From contig CM055613.1 in assembly GCA_029379385.1 (NCBI GenBank), positions 22,603,652 to 22,667,651 of the forward strand: 64,000 nt of DNA, in the 5' to 3' direction. Below the pieces are notes generated by a model. The model had not been told where the DNA came from and searched no databases. It worked only from the letters and a program-made list of their open reading frames with translations. A program made the position numbers and the translations under genes. Below are positions 1-10,221 of the stretch, one piece after another. Every line of letters starts with the position of its first letter. Positions within the stretch are counted from its first letter, which is position 1. This DNA comes from Quillaja saponaria. Taxonomy: Eukaryota; Streptophyta; Magnoliopsida; Fabales; Quillajaceae.

Positions 1-506
1 CACAAGGAGGGCTGAGCTTGTGGCTGGAAGGCTTGGCACACACACAGGTTGGAGTTCTTGGTTGCTTCCATTAGAACATAACTGCTACACGATAATAAAG
101 GAGACAAGCATACACAACAAAAGGGAAGAGAAACCATACACAACAAAGATGAAAGAAAGGGAGATAGATGGTTCTAATCTTGGTTGCAACAAGAAAGCAA
201 ATAGAAAATTCTAGAGAAAAAAAGCAAGGTGGTGGAAGAGAAGTAAAAACAAGGAGGTCAGCCAAAACAAAATGGAACAAGAAAAAAATAAAAAGAATAA
301 AAGGAAATAAGGCAAAGTTTGAAAAAGTAGGGTCAAAGTCAAAATGTTAAGAAAATTTATAGTGTAAATTAAATTTTGTTATATATATACCTATATATAT
401 TAAATGTTTATCACTTTTATTTACTTGATTATTATTCTATTTCACTTTTAACCACAAGTTATATACACAACTCTAAAACGTAACATTAAGGCATTGGGTT
501 ATAACA
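1..506 (-). repeat. 3' LTR of chromovirus 1, partial
   Basis: The sequence repeats the inner-to-outer part of the LTR at about 5970-6498, including the shared stretch around 110-140 and the TA-rich segment at 380-400. It ends GGTTATAACA at 506, the reverse complement of the family's TGTTATAACC start. The rest of the LTR lies left of the window. Confidence 0.85.
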
Positions 507-522
507 TTCTCTCCCTTTTAAA
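507..522 (-). other. Polypurine tract of chromovirus 1
   Basis: On the minus strand this reads as a purine-rich run (AAAAGGGAGAGAA) ending directly at the LTR start TGTTATAACC. This is the expected plus-strand primer position. It is preceded by the ATTCGGGATGAATTTCC-type sequence seen at the 3' end of many plant chromovirus interiors. Confidence 0.75.
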
Positions 523-624
523 GGAAATTCATCCCGAATTTCAATAAAATAGTTATGATGTATCACTTACCTAGATTATTCAAAGAGATAGGATATTGTT
601 GTTTCATTGCATATTCAGACTCCC

Positions 625-1910
625 AAGTGGCTTCTTGTTCACAATGATGTTGCTAAACAACCTTTATCAAAGGAATAATCTTCGATCGAAGTTTACGGCC
701 TTGTTTGTTAATAATTGCCACTGGTTATTCTTCATACATCAAGCTCTTATCTACTTGCACCTATTGAATTCTCAAAACTTGACAGTCATCTAAGCAAATA
801 CTTCCAAAGCATAGACACATGAAAAATCAGATGTACCCTGTCCAAGTCCAGTGGTAATGCCAACATGTATGCCATAGCTTCCACCTTATCTAGAATCTGG
901 AAAGGTCCAATGAATCTCGAACTCAACTTCCCTTTCTTGCCAAACCTCAATGTGCCTTTGAAAGGTGAAACCTTCAAAAACATGTGATTTCCTACTTCGA
1001 ACTCTAACTCTCTCCAATGGTTATCGGCATATGACTTCTGTCTACTCTGAGCTCCCCGCAACCTATCACAGATCATCTGCACCTTTTGTATTGCATCCTG
1101 AACCAACTCTGGTCCTAGTAACTGATGTTCACCTGTTCAAACCATCCAATTAGAGATCTACATTCTTCCCATACAAAGCTTCAAATGGTGCCATTTGAAT
1201 GCTTACTGTGATAACTGTTGTTGTAGGCAAACTTCATAAGTTGTAGGTGCTGATCCTAACTCTCTTTAAAGTCTATTAGACAAGCTCGCAACGTATCCTC
1301 CAAAGTTTGTATGGTTCTCTCAGACTGGCCATCAATTTGAGGATGAAAAGCTGTATTGAATAGTAACTAAGTACTAAGAGCTTCTTGAAAAAACTTCCAA
1401 AATGCCATAATAAACTGAATGCCCTAATCAAAAATGATAAAAACTAGTACTTCTTGTATTGAAACGAATCTCATCTAGATATAACTTAGCATACTGATAC
1501 GCTGAGTACGTGATTTTCATAGGAAAAAGTAAGCAAATTTAGTTAATCGATCCACAATAACCCGAATCGAATCGAAACCCCTAAAAGTCTTAGGAAGTCC
1601 TGACATAAAGTCTATAGTAACTTTATCTCATTTTCATTTCGGAATGTCTAAACTTTGCAACGTTCCTATGGGTTGCTGATGTTTAGCCTTTACCTGCTAC
1701 CATACCAAGCACCAAGAAACAAAATTTGCCATATTCTTCTTCATACCATCCCACCAGTAAAACTTCTTCAAATCCTATACATCTTGGAGGAAGCAGAATG
1801 CATTACATAGAATGAATAGTGAGCTGCTTCAAGAATCTTCTTCCTCGACTCAGGATTAGATGGCACAACTACACAGTAATGATACCTCAGTACCCTTTCA
1901 TTATCCACCC
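625..1910 (-). pseudogene. Integrase and chromodomain remnant, chromovirus 1
   Basis: Reading leftward, the zinc-binding region starts near 1910. The catalytic core follows with a recognisable DFMSGLPKTFRGFDSI-type motif at about 1625-1560 and a DGQSERTIQTLEDTLR motif near 1330-1290. The C-terminal part (1106-786, 106 open codons) holds RFIGPFQIL and VHLIFHVSML, typical of gypsy integrases. Downstream to about 625, a broken chromodomain shows KVVWQHHCEQEATWE-like residues with stops. The chromodomain normally directs integration toward particular chromatin. Frameshifts and stops occur throughout, so no functional protein is expected. Confidence 0.85.
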
Positions 1911-2019
1911 TGAAATCATCGATAACAGATGGATTGCATTTAACTTTCTTAGCACACACCTCAGAATCAGCTGCCTGCGATGCTTTCACCGCTTCAATCA
2001 AAGTGGATTTCACTTGAAG

Positions 2020-3335
2020 TTGAGCTAATAATACCCCCTGAGGAGATACTTCAAATTTAACTCCATTAGCCATACACCTATGCACATCTTCCATAACTCA
2101 ACCACAAATAGTTGTCAAATGGAATAAGCTACACATTGATTTTCTACTCAGAGCATTTGCAACCACATTAGGTTTTCCTGGATGATAAGAAATTGAGCAA
2201 TCGTAATCTTCTAACAATTCAATTCATCTACAGTTGCCTCAAGTTCAAATCCTTCTAATTAAATATGTATTTAAGGCTCTTGTAATATGTGAAAATCTTA
2301 TAAATTTCACCATACAAATAATGCCTCCAAATCTTGAATACAAAGATCATTGCTTGCCATCTCAAGTTCATGGGTGGGATAGTTCATCTTATGCTTCTTT
2401 AACTGTCTTGAGGCATATGCAACCACCTTACCATCTTGCATTAAAACACATCCAAGTCTGATACGGGATGCATCACAAAGCACGCATACTTGCTCGTACA
2501 TGAAGGAAGTTTAAGAACTGGAGCTGAAGTCAAACAAGTCTTTAACTTTTGAAAACATTCATCACAAGCCTCTAGCCAGGCAAACTTAACTCTTTTATGA
2601 GTCAATCGAGTCAAAAAAACAACAATACACGAGAAGTTCTTAACAAATCTTCTATAATGCCTAGTTAAACCCAGAAAACTTCGAATTTCAGACATATTTG
2701 TTAGATGAGGCCAATTCTAAAATGTTTCAAATTTCTTAGGATTACCCATATTCCTTCTTTGGAAATCAAATGATTAAGGAAAGTCACTTGATTCAACCAG
2801 AATTCACACTTTGAGATTTTAGCATCTTGTTTTCATTAATTGTTTGCAAAATAATACAAAGATGCTTTTTATGCTCTCCATCACTCTAAGAACACACCAA
2901 GATGTCATCAATGAAAACAATAACAAACTTATCTAAGAAAGGCTTGAACACCTTGTTCATAAAATCCATAAACAGTGCAAGAGCATTAGTGAGTCCAAAA
3001 GACATAACTAAGAACTCATAATGTCCATACCAGGTGTGAAAGCAACATTCGAAATATCTTCCTTCTTAATTTGGAGTTGGTGATACCTCGAATGAATGTC
3101 AATCTTAGAAAAGTTATTAGTTCCCTACAACTAATCAAATAAATCATCAATCCTGAGAAAGGGACACTTGTTCTTAACTGTGACTTTATTCAACTGCCAA
3201 TAAAGAAACAGTTAAAATGAGCTATCTTTCTTTTTAACAAAAAGAATAGGAACACCCCAAGGAGATGAATTGGGACGAATAAATTCCCTTATCCAGTAAA
3301 TCTTACAACTGTACCTTTAGCTTCCTTAATTCATT
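2020..3335 (-). pseudogene. Reverse transcriptase and RNase H remnant, chromovirus 1
   Basis: Translated leftward, this holds a gypsy reverse transcriptase followed by RNase H. The catalytic FIDD motif is still readable at 2915-2904. The connection segment at 2695-2441 contains IRSFLGLTRHYRRFV, a hallmark of gypsy polymerases. RNase H (about 2501-2300) keeps the [16 protein letters not shown] and [22 protein letters not shown] blocks with the first catalytic Asp. Stops and shifts separate these blocks. The neighbours are integrase to the left and a shortened gag to the right. Confidence 0.87.
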
Positions 3336-3339
3336 AGAA

Positions 3340-3914
3340 GCCATCCAGTATGGGGTATAGAGATCGGTTGAGTATTAGGCAACAACTCAATACGCTACAT
3401 CATGCAGCTGATAACTAACTAACTTTACAGCCTAAATAAGGTCACACACCAAAGCTACACATAATCTGTCAGACTCCTCCAATAAATTATAATGGTCTTA
3501 AGTAGGGTCCACACTCAAAAATTTGGATGGCTGTATCTTTCAAAAATCAAATAATGCTATTAATACTTATCGGTGGTGCTGAGCTGGAACGGGAGGGTTT
3601 GCCTCTTGCTATAGCTGAACAAGAGGAATTATAAGAGGCTATGGCTTAGCCTGTTGAGCTTGATATTATTGAGCCAGAATCCAACTAAATCACCCATAGT
3701 CACTGAACTCTGTCTAATCCTTATACAAGCTGCTCTAGATTAGAACCAGGGGCTACTGCTTCAACTGGCTTAGCAGCTTTACCTCTACCTCGTCCTCCTT
3801 CTCGTCCTCGAGACTTCTACCTCTGGCTATTGGCACCTGAGGACTAGTAGATCCTTGGTTAGAGCCAGCATCCTGCTGCCTCCCACGGCCCCCAACATAG
3901 CCATTACTTCTCAT
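3340..3914 (-). pseudogene. Truncated gag with large internal deletion, chromovirus 1
   Basis: The first ATG on the minus strand lies at 3914 and starts MRSNGYVGGRGRQQD, an Arg/Gly-rich N-terminus shared with chromovirus 2 (MMQHSSCVAGRGRQHD at 45025). About 520 bp on, near 3393, the sequence jumps from the gag N-terminal part to the region preceding reverse transcriptase. Against chromovirus 2 the missing piece runs from about 44520 to 43094, roughly 1.4 kb, and includes most of gag and all of the protease. This copy could not make its own particle or process a polyprotein. Confidence 0.75.
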
Positions 3915-4105
3915 TATATCTAAAACAAACACATACGAATTCAATACATATTTATCATATATGGCAAAGGATAATGTATTAGAGAATCACAATTTGAAGT
4001 TTCAGGATAAGTTCTAACATGTTACTAAGTCCACATAAGGCCTGGGTAACATACGCAAACAAAGCAATAATATCCCGCATTTGTAGTCACGTACTTCTAA
4101 ACCCA

Positions 4106-4118
4106 AGCTTTGATAATA
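4106..4118 (-). other. Degenerate primer-binding site, chromovirus 1
   Basis: On the minus strand it reads like TATTATCAAAGCTT beside the 5' LTR. The intact relative in chromovirus 2 is TGGTATCAAAGCC, which resembles the initiator-tRNA-Met primer site. The site has mutated in this copy. Confidence 0.6.
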
Positions 4119-4121
4119 GCT

Positions 4122-6343
4122 TGCCATACCCTTACACGATGGCATGATTGGCTAGAGGAATGGATAACCAAACCTCCTTGGCCCTGATTTCAAATAAAAA
4201 AAAACACATATGACATTTGACCAAAATAGATATTAAGATGAAAGTTTAGAAAAATACAAAATGTATATAAGTGCTCATTTATTGAAATATATAACAATTT
4301 AACTAAAAATTTAGCAGAGGTTCTCATAAAGTGGAACATGTCCAAAAATACAAACATAGTATAACTAGTAACATACAACTAGAGCACAACATTAACAGTA
4401 ACCACAAGAAGCTTAAGTCCACTATTTACCACAACCAATAACAAACTAAACGATTACACAAATCAAAATTCAATACTTGATACATAATGTGATTACAAAG
4501 TTTCATCCCTTGGCTTCAAGTAAGTGATCTCGAAGAAATACACAAAAAAAAAAAAAAAAAAAAACCATGAACAATCAAGGGGTGAGTGATAAAGACTCAG
4601 TGGGCAAAAAGCATACCCAAAGACACTAGCATCAATCAATACATAAATCAAATACATAGGTCAAATAATTTCATGATAACATGAATTCCAAAACAATCCA
4701 ATTTCATACGTACATAAAAATAGAAAATGTAAAATCAAACAAATACAATTCAAGTAATCCAATATACATATAAATCAATCGAAGCATCCAAAAGGACTAA
4801 TCGGAGCAACTTAGTACTTGCACACCAAATACATATCCTCATCAGGACATTTGTTTTGCTCTCACATACTAAGAATATATAAACTCCTCACATATCCTCC
4901 CTGGGGCTGAGTTACTCTAATATTTTTAATCAAATATCAAAAAGTCAAATCAAGTTATCCTAGGTGCACCCAGATTCTATTTTATATAAAAAATAGTTAC
5001 ATTGGCCCTTATCAAATACCAACAAAATCATATATCAAATACAATACATTTAATATGAGAATGTCAATAATATAGCATTTAATTAGTCAATTCAATTATA
5101 ATACGAAACATTCACCTTTGAAAACTATATGAACATATTCACAAAAATACAATGAAACAATTATCACAACACACTAGCAACCAAAGGTAACATTTTCCAC
5201 TCACAAAGTTTATGGATTCAACATATCGTTCCTTCTAGAATTTAAGGGTGGGGATTGATCAACCACATAGTTCTAGGAACCAAAAAACCATAAATTCAAG
5301 CATTGCTTAGTTTATAATTTTCATGGTTATAATCCCCTAATTAATCATTTAACTAATGAAACCTATGTAGATCAACTCTTATGCATATACTAAAATTTAA
5401 CTTCTCCTTGACATTTTATCGAATACCTTGAAGGCATGATGTATTCTAATGCATGTATATGTATATTTAATACAATCCTACCAATTCACATTTTATTCAT
5501 ATTCCAAACGTTGAATTCAAGTTTCAACTCATTACTTAAAGTTAATCAAAATCTTAAGCTGTACTTCAACCATTAATACAATTAAATTCCAACTTTCCTC
5601 TTGCAATTCATATAACCACCATCTATGTTTATTGAGTTCTAAACTTTTATTCATATCCAACTTTCATCCTACATCTAATTCTCAATAAACAAGGGAAGAA
5701 TTAATGTTAAACCTCAATAAAACAAGATAATAATTGGATTTGGAGGTATTTTAAACTACCTGACTGCATGGCTCACTGTGCAGCTTGCTTTTACTATTGC
5801 AGTCCTCCTACTCCCTCCTCACGACTAGATAAAAGGGTACAGGAACTGTCTTCGTCATTCAGCCACAAGAGCTAAAACAAGGGCATGACTTAAGATTTTC
5901 AACTAGCTAGTCAATACCCTGCTATTGCTGCTCATAACCTTCCTCTTTGCGCCCACACCCATACACACATAGCAGCACACAAGGAGGGCTTAGCTCACAG
6001 CTAGAAGGCTAGAGACACACATGGGCTAGAGTTCCTGGTTGCTGCCACTAAAACTAGAACAACTACATGGCAATAAAGGAGGCAAGCATACACAACAAAA
6101 GGGAAGAGAAACCATACATAGAAAGGAAGAAAGAAAGGGAAGGAGATCATGCTCTAATCTCGGCTACAATAAGAAAGTAAATAGAAAATTCTAGAGCAAG
6201 GCGGTTGAAGAGAAGTAAAAACAATGGAGGTCGGCCAAAACCAAAATGGAACAAGAAAAAATAAAAGGAAATAAGACAAAGTTTGAAAAAGTAAGGACAA
6301 AGTCAAAGTGTTAAGAAAATTTATGGTGTAAATTAAATCTTGT

Positions 6344-6377
<34 letters not shown>

Positions 6378-6498
6378 CATACCCATATATAAAAGGTTTG
6401 TTCACTTTTATTTATTTTGATTATAATTCTATTTCACTTTTAACCATAAGTTACATATGTAACTCTAAAACATAACATTAAGGTGTCGGGTAATAACA
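4122..6498 (-). repeat. 5' LTR of chromovirus 1
   Basis: On the plus strand it begins TGCCATACCC (family consensus TGTCACACCC) and ends GGTAATAACA, giving 2377 bp. It holds an A-run at about 4543-4563 at the same place as A-runs in the other LTRs of the family. A (TA)n tract lies at 6344-6372. ORFs inside it are LTR sequence, not genes. Confidence 0.87.
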
Positions 6499-8270
6499 GT
6501 TGAAATTGATGCCTCTAACATAGGTTATGGTGATATTCTCAAACAATTCGTTCATGGAAAATAATATATCATTGCATATGCATCAAAACAAAGGAAATTC
6601 TGCATAACAAATTATTACATATTAAAAAAAGAAATTTTAGCAATCATTTTATGTATTTCAAATTTCAAATTTCAAAGTGATTTACTTAATTAAAAGTTTT
6701 TGGTTAAAGTCGATTATAAATTAACAATGGGATGTTTTACAAAAGCATATAAAAAAATCTTGTTTCAAAACAAATTTTTGCCCTGTTGGCAAGCAATTAT
6801 ATCTCTGCCTTTGATTTTGACATCGAGTATAACAAAGGTAGCTCCAATTCCATCCCAGATTTTGCAGGGTACATAGAAACATGTCTCACGAAAAGAAAGA
6901 AAAGAAAGCCGAGTCTTCCATGGACCAAATTTCAGAATCCCAAATCTAAAAAGAGGAACCCTCTAGATCCTCAGCCAAAATATACCCAAAAAACAATCCA
7001 AAGAGTCTTATGCTTTCCTAATAGAAACCTATTAGGAATTCAGGCTCAACTTCAAACACAAAAACCTTTAACTATTACCAAAAGGACATAGGCTAACCTT
7101 ATCGAAGGAAAAGTAAAAAATTATGGCTCTTCTAAACTAAAAAGACATTATCAATCTCCATCAAAAAGATCTCATGCAAGCAATCAGCCAATTAGCACAA
7201 TCGGTTCACAAAAATTCCATCGACAGGTAAGGTTATCCTCTCTGATTTCAATCCTACTCTCATCTCTTCTTAAAAATCACAAACTTTCTATGTTCCAATT
7301 GATATTCCTCAAACCATTATCCAAATGGAACTAGAATTTTGGACTGACTGATCCTTAATTTGTCCATTAAAAGATTTTTCCACAAAACTGATATTTCCCT
7401 CCTTCCAATATTTCAAAAACCCAGAAATTTTACGAATTTATTTTGGTTGATAGTGATTCTGTTGCTATCGAACATTATAATAAAAATCGAATGCTAATTT
7501 TATAACGCATTCTACCATCCAAATTCCTTAGCCCATTAGACTAGAATTCTAATATATCCAAACCTCGCAAATTCTCCTAAACTTTTGATCCAGTCTATTA
7601 CAATTATTAGTATTACCAAGAAGCATGGTACAAAGCATTTTGTTTTTAAAACAAAAGCTACAAGAATTCTTGGTTAATTTACTTCAAAAATCATGTTCAA
7701 TATTGATTTCCATAATGGTTCACCAAATGGTGGGATTTACATGGTTAATCCATAAAAATCTTACCAAACAAAATTGTAAGAAGGATTTACTTTTCCCAAC
7801 ATTTCAATATCCAAGACCATAATCCACTTCTATAGCACTTTTTCTCCAAATTCTCTCTGGCATGGATCTACTCTTAACAATACAGGTACTCCCCAGAGTT
7901 ACAGCATAAATTTCTTGTCCTTTCAAAGACAAAGTCAACAAAATGGTAAGCATAATTTAATGCCTCCAAAGCTTTTGCTCCCCCTTCCAATATTTAGTAA
8001 TGGCTCAATCAGCACCCCTAATTTCTTAAAATAAAACATTTCCAAAAGCCACACAGTTCTTGCAATAGAAATCTCATATTCCTACCAAATTGGCTTCTAG
8101 TTCAAACAGGCAAAAGTATCTTCTGCATCTTAAGGAAATAGTTCACCTAATTCAAATAGATGATGAAGCAACTTTTGCACCTCTAAAAATAGGGCAAAAA
8201 CTAGTTTTTAGTTCCACTTCTAGGACATCAGGAAATGATTCAAGTGACTACGCACAAACAAATGAAGATA
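6499..8270 (+). pseudogene. Endogenous pararetrovirus relic (Caulimoviridae-like), RNase H and downstream region
   Basis: Immediately after the chromovirus LTR the sequence resembles the RNase H end of a plant pararetrovirus polyprotein. The first catalytic-Asp region is at about 6504-6530, a central block near 6585-6730 and the C-terminal block near 6786-6870. Stops and frameshifts separate these pieces. The stretch from about 7090 to 8270 contains short open pieces (7625-7822, 8090-8284) in the position of the region after RNase H in such viruses; this assignment is weaker. The RT domain expected upstream is absent because chromovirus 1 begins exactly here; it should lie left of the window. 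This is an old, inactive copy. Confidence 0.7.
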
Positions 8271-8612
8271 AAAACATAGATTGAGTGTGCGAAGTATAAT
8301 AATGTATGAACACACTAATGAGCAAAAGTTACAAGATCCTCTTATTTTTTTTTACTAGGACTTTATTATAATATCAAAAATTAGATAAATATCAAACTTA
8401 ACATTCTTGAATTACATAAAAATATAGATTTGAATGTGGAAAGTATAATAAGTAATAAACAAAGTAACAAGTGAAAGTTGAATGGATCATATAATTCTTT
8501 TTACTATTAGAAGGTAATTTATTAGGGTTTATTTTAAAATGGAAATTTGATAAATAACAAATATTTATTATTAAAATAGGAATTACATAAAAACATAGAT
8601 TTGAGTGTGCAT
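8271..8612. repeat. Satellite array, left block (about two units of ~173 bp)
   Basis: The markers ATAGATTTGAATGTG and CAAAAATTAGATAAATATC recur with spacings of 148 and 171 bp. The same units fill 13592-16144. The block ends in mid-unit where the gypsy LTR starts at 8613. Confidence 0.85.
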
Positions 8613-9075
8613 TGTTATAATCCAGGTACAGTTAATATTTCATTTTAGCAACTTTGTGTGTAAATTTGGTATATTGGTGAATCAAAAGTAAGTAAAAATA
8701 AAGCTAAAGTAAAAAAATTATGTATATATAAAGATATATATATATATATATTTATACATATATGTATGTATGTATAAAGCAATAATAATTATTCACCATG
8801 TATTTGGTTTGACTTTGACTTTAATTTTTTTAGATTTTTGTTTTATGTAAAAAAATTTCTAGGTGTAAAATATAATGTACATAAAGAGAATTAAGTGGAT
8901 TGAGTATATAATAATATGTATATAAAAATAGGAATTTGGTAATAAATTTGAACCACAAATTTAAAAAGGAACTTTGACCTAAGTTTATATAATTATCTTC
9001 TTCCTCCTTTCACCACACTTCTACACCGACCTTGCCTCTTCCTTCTCCTTCTGCAGATTTCCTCCCTTGTGATAT
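8613..9075 (+). repeat. 5' LTR fragment of the collapsed gypsy element
   Basis: It matches 10222-10650 nearly base for base, including the TTTGTGTGTAAATTTGG segment, the TA-rich run and the CTTCTGCA...TTTCCTCCC segment. The match stops near 9075. Confidence 0.82.
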
Positions 9076-10042
9076 CCTTTTGAAGGGAATAATAGAATTT
9101 CAACGATATATTTGGCATTATCTATTCTTTTCTTAATTGAAAGGATAACTGCAAAATAAAATAGTAAATAATAAACCCAATAGAGATGTGTATAATGTAA
9201 TTCAACATTTCATTCCTTTAGGTCTATTGTTGAATAAAATACGTTGTTAATATCAATTTTAAAAAGAAACTGGTATGTATTGCTAGTAAAGGTTTTATTA
9301 TATGAACTAGTAAAGGTTTTATTCATAGTCAGTGGGGTCATCTAAAAAGATTTACTAGATTCATTGAATTATTTCAAAGAATAAAGACTACCAATTTTTA
9401 ATAGAATCTATTGTCGGTTTCCTATAAATTACTCTTTCGGGAGAGAATTTGCAAATATATCATAAGTTAAATATGTACTGACAAATAATCAACTATGCAA
9501 TAAATAAGAAAAGTACAGTAATGCTATGATTAAATTAGTATCGCATATAAGTAATAGTAGTAGCAAAAATCTTGTATCATGAAAGTTGCATTTCATGTAT
9601 AACAATATTACGTAGATGACTACATTGTAATATGTATAAAATAAGTCATGGATGTTTCAAGTCTTTCAATCAACTAATTTAACCTTTAGAACCTGCATGT
9701 CTTAAAATAAATTTATACATCTTCTTTACATATTTAAATTTTATGGTTAACCAAGGAAAATGATTCAAAATTGAAAGTAAATAGAAGCTAATTTATTTTA
9801 CTCATGTAATTATCTGAATTTAATTCGTCAATATGAATTTTAAATATGGAATATGATATGATTCTGAACGTGGATTGGGGTTTAGGTTTTTATTTTATTT
9901 TTTTATGATAAGAATGATGTAGCGGAAACGTAGTAGGCCCATAACCTACAGGTTCTAAGAAGTAAAAGTGGATAAGAATCTAATGTGCGAAATATAATCC
10001 TATGGCGATTTATAAATAAACAAGTCTATCAACTTCAATTTA

Positions 10043-10082
<40 letters not shown>

Positions 10083-10191
10083 ACAAATCATAATAAACAA
10101 GAAACTAAATGAAAAACTATGAGTTACATCGAAACAACAATGCATCCAATTTAGGTAAATAATTCATCCGTATTTTTTTGTTGTGTAAATT
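9076..10191. other. Unassigned sequence between LTR fragment and polypurine tract
   Basis: About 1.1 kb of AT-rich DNA with no open frame and no retroelement protein motif that I can recognise. It holds a (TA)n run at about 10047-10079 and a short direct repeat, ACTAGTAAAGGTTTTATT, at 9284-9320. It may be filler DNA from the deletion of the element interior, or an unrelated insertion. Confidence 0.5.
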
Positions 10192-10221
10192 CAGGACGAA
10201 TTTCTTTGAACGGGGAGAGAT
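10192..10221 (+). other. 3' interior end and polypurine tract of the collapsed gypsy element
   Basis: CAGGACGAATTTCTTTGAA is followed by the purine run CGGGGAGAGA and then the LTR start. This is the plus-strand equivalent of the tract at 507-522. Confidence 0.75.

Larger units (their letters stand above)
1..6498 (-). mobile_element. Ty3/gypsy chromovirus 1 (left part cut by window)
   Basis: This is an LTR retrotransposon reading right to left. Its 5' LTR is 4122-6498, its internal region 507-4121, and part of its 3' LTR is 1-506. The two LTR copies align closely, for example around 100-230 against 6085-6205, and both end in ATAACA next to the expected junctions. Internal order on the minus strand is gag remnant, reverse transcriptase, RNase H, integrase, chromodomain, which defines Ty3/gypsy; the chromodomain points to the Tekay/Del-like group. 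Many stops and frameshifts make it non-autonomous. It interrupts an endogenous pararetrovirus, whose remaining part begins at 6499. Confidence 0.9.
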
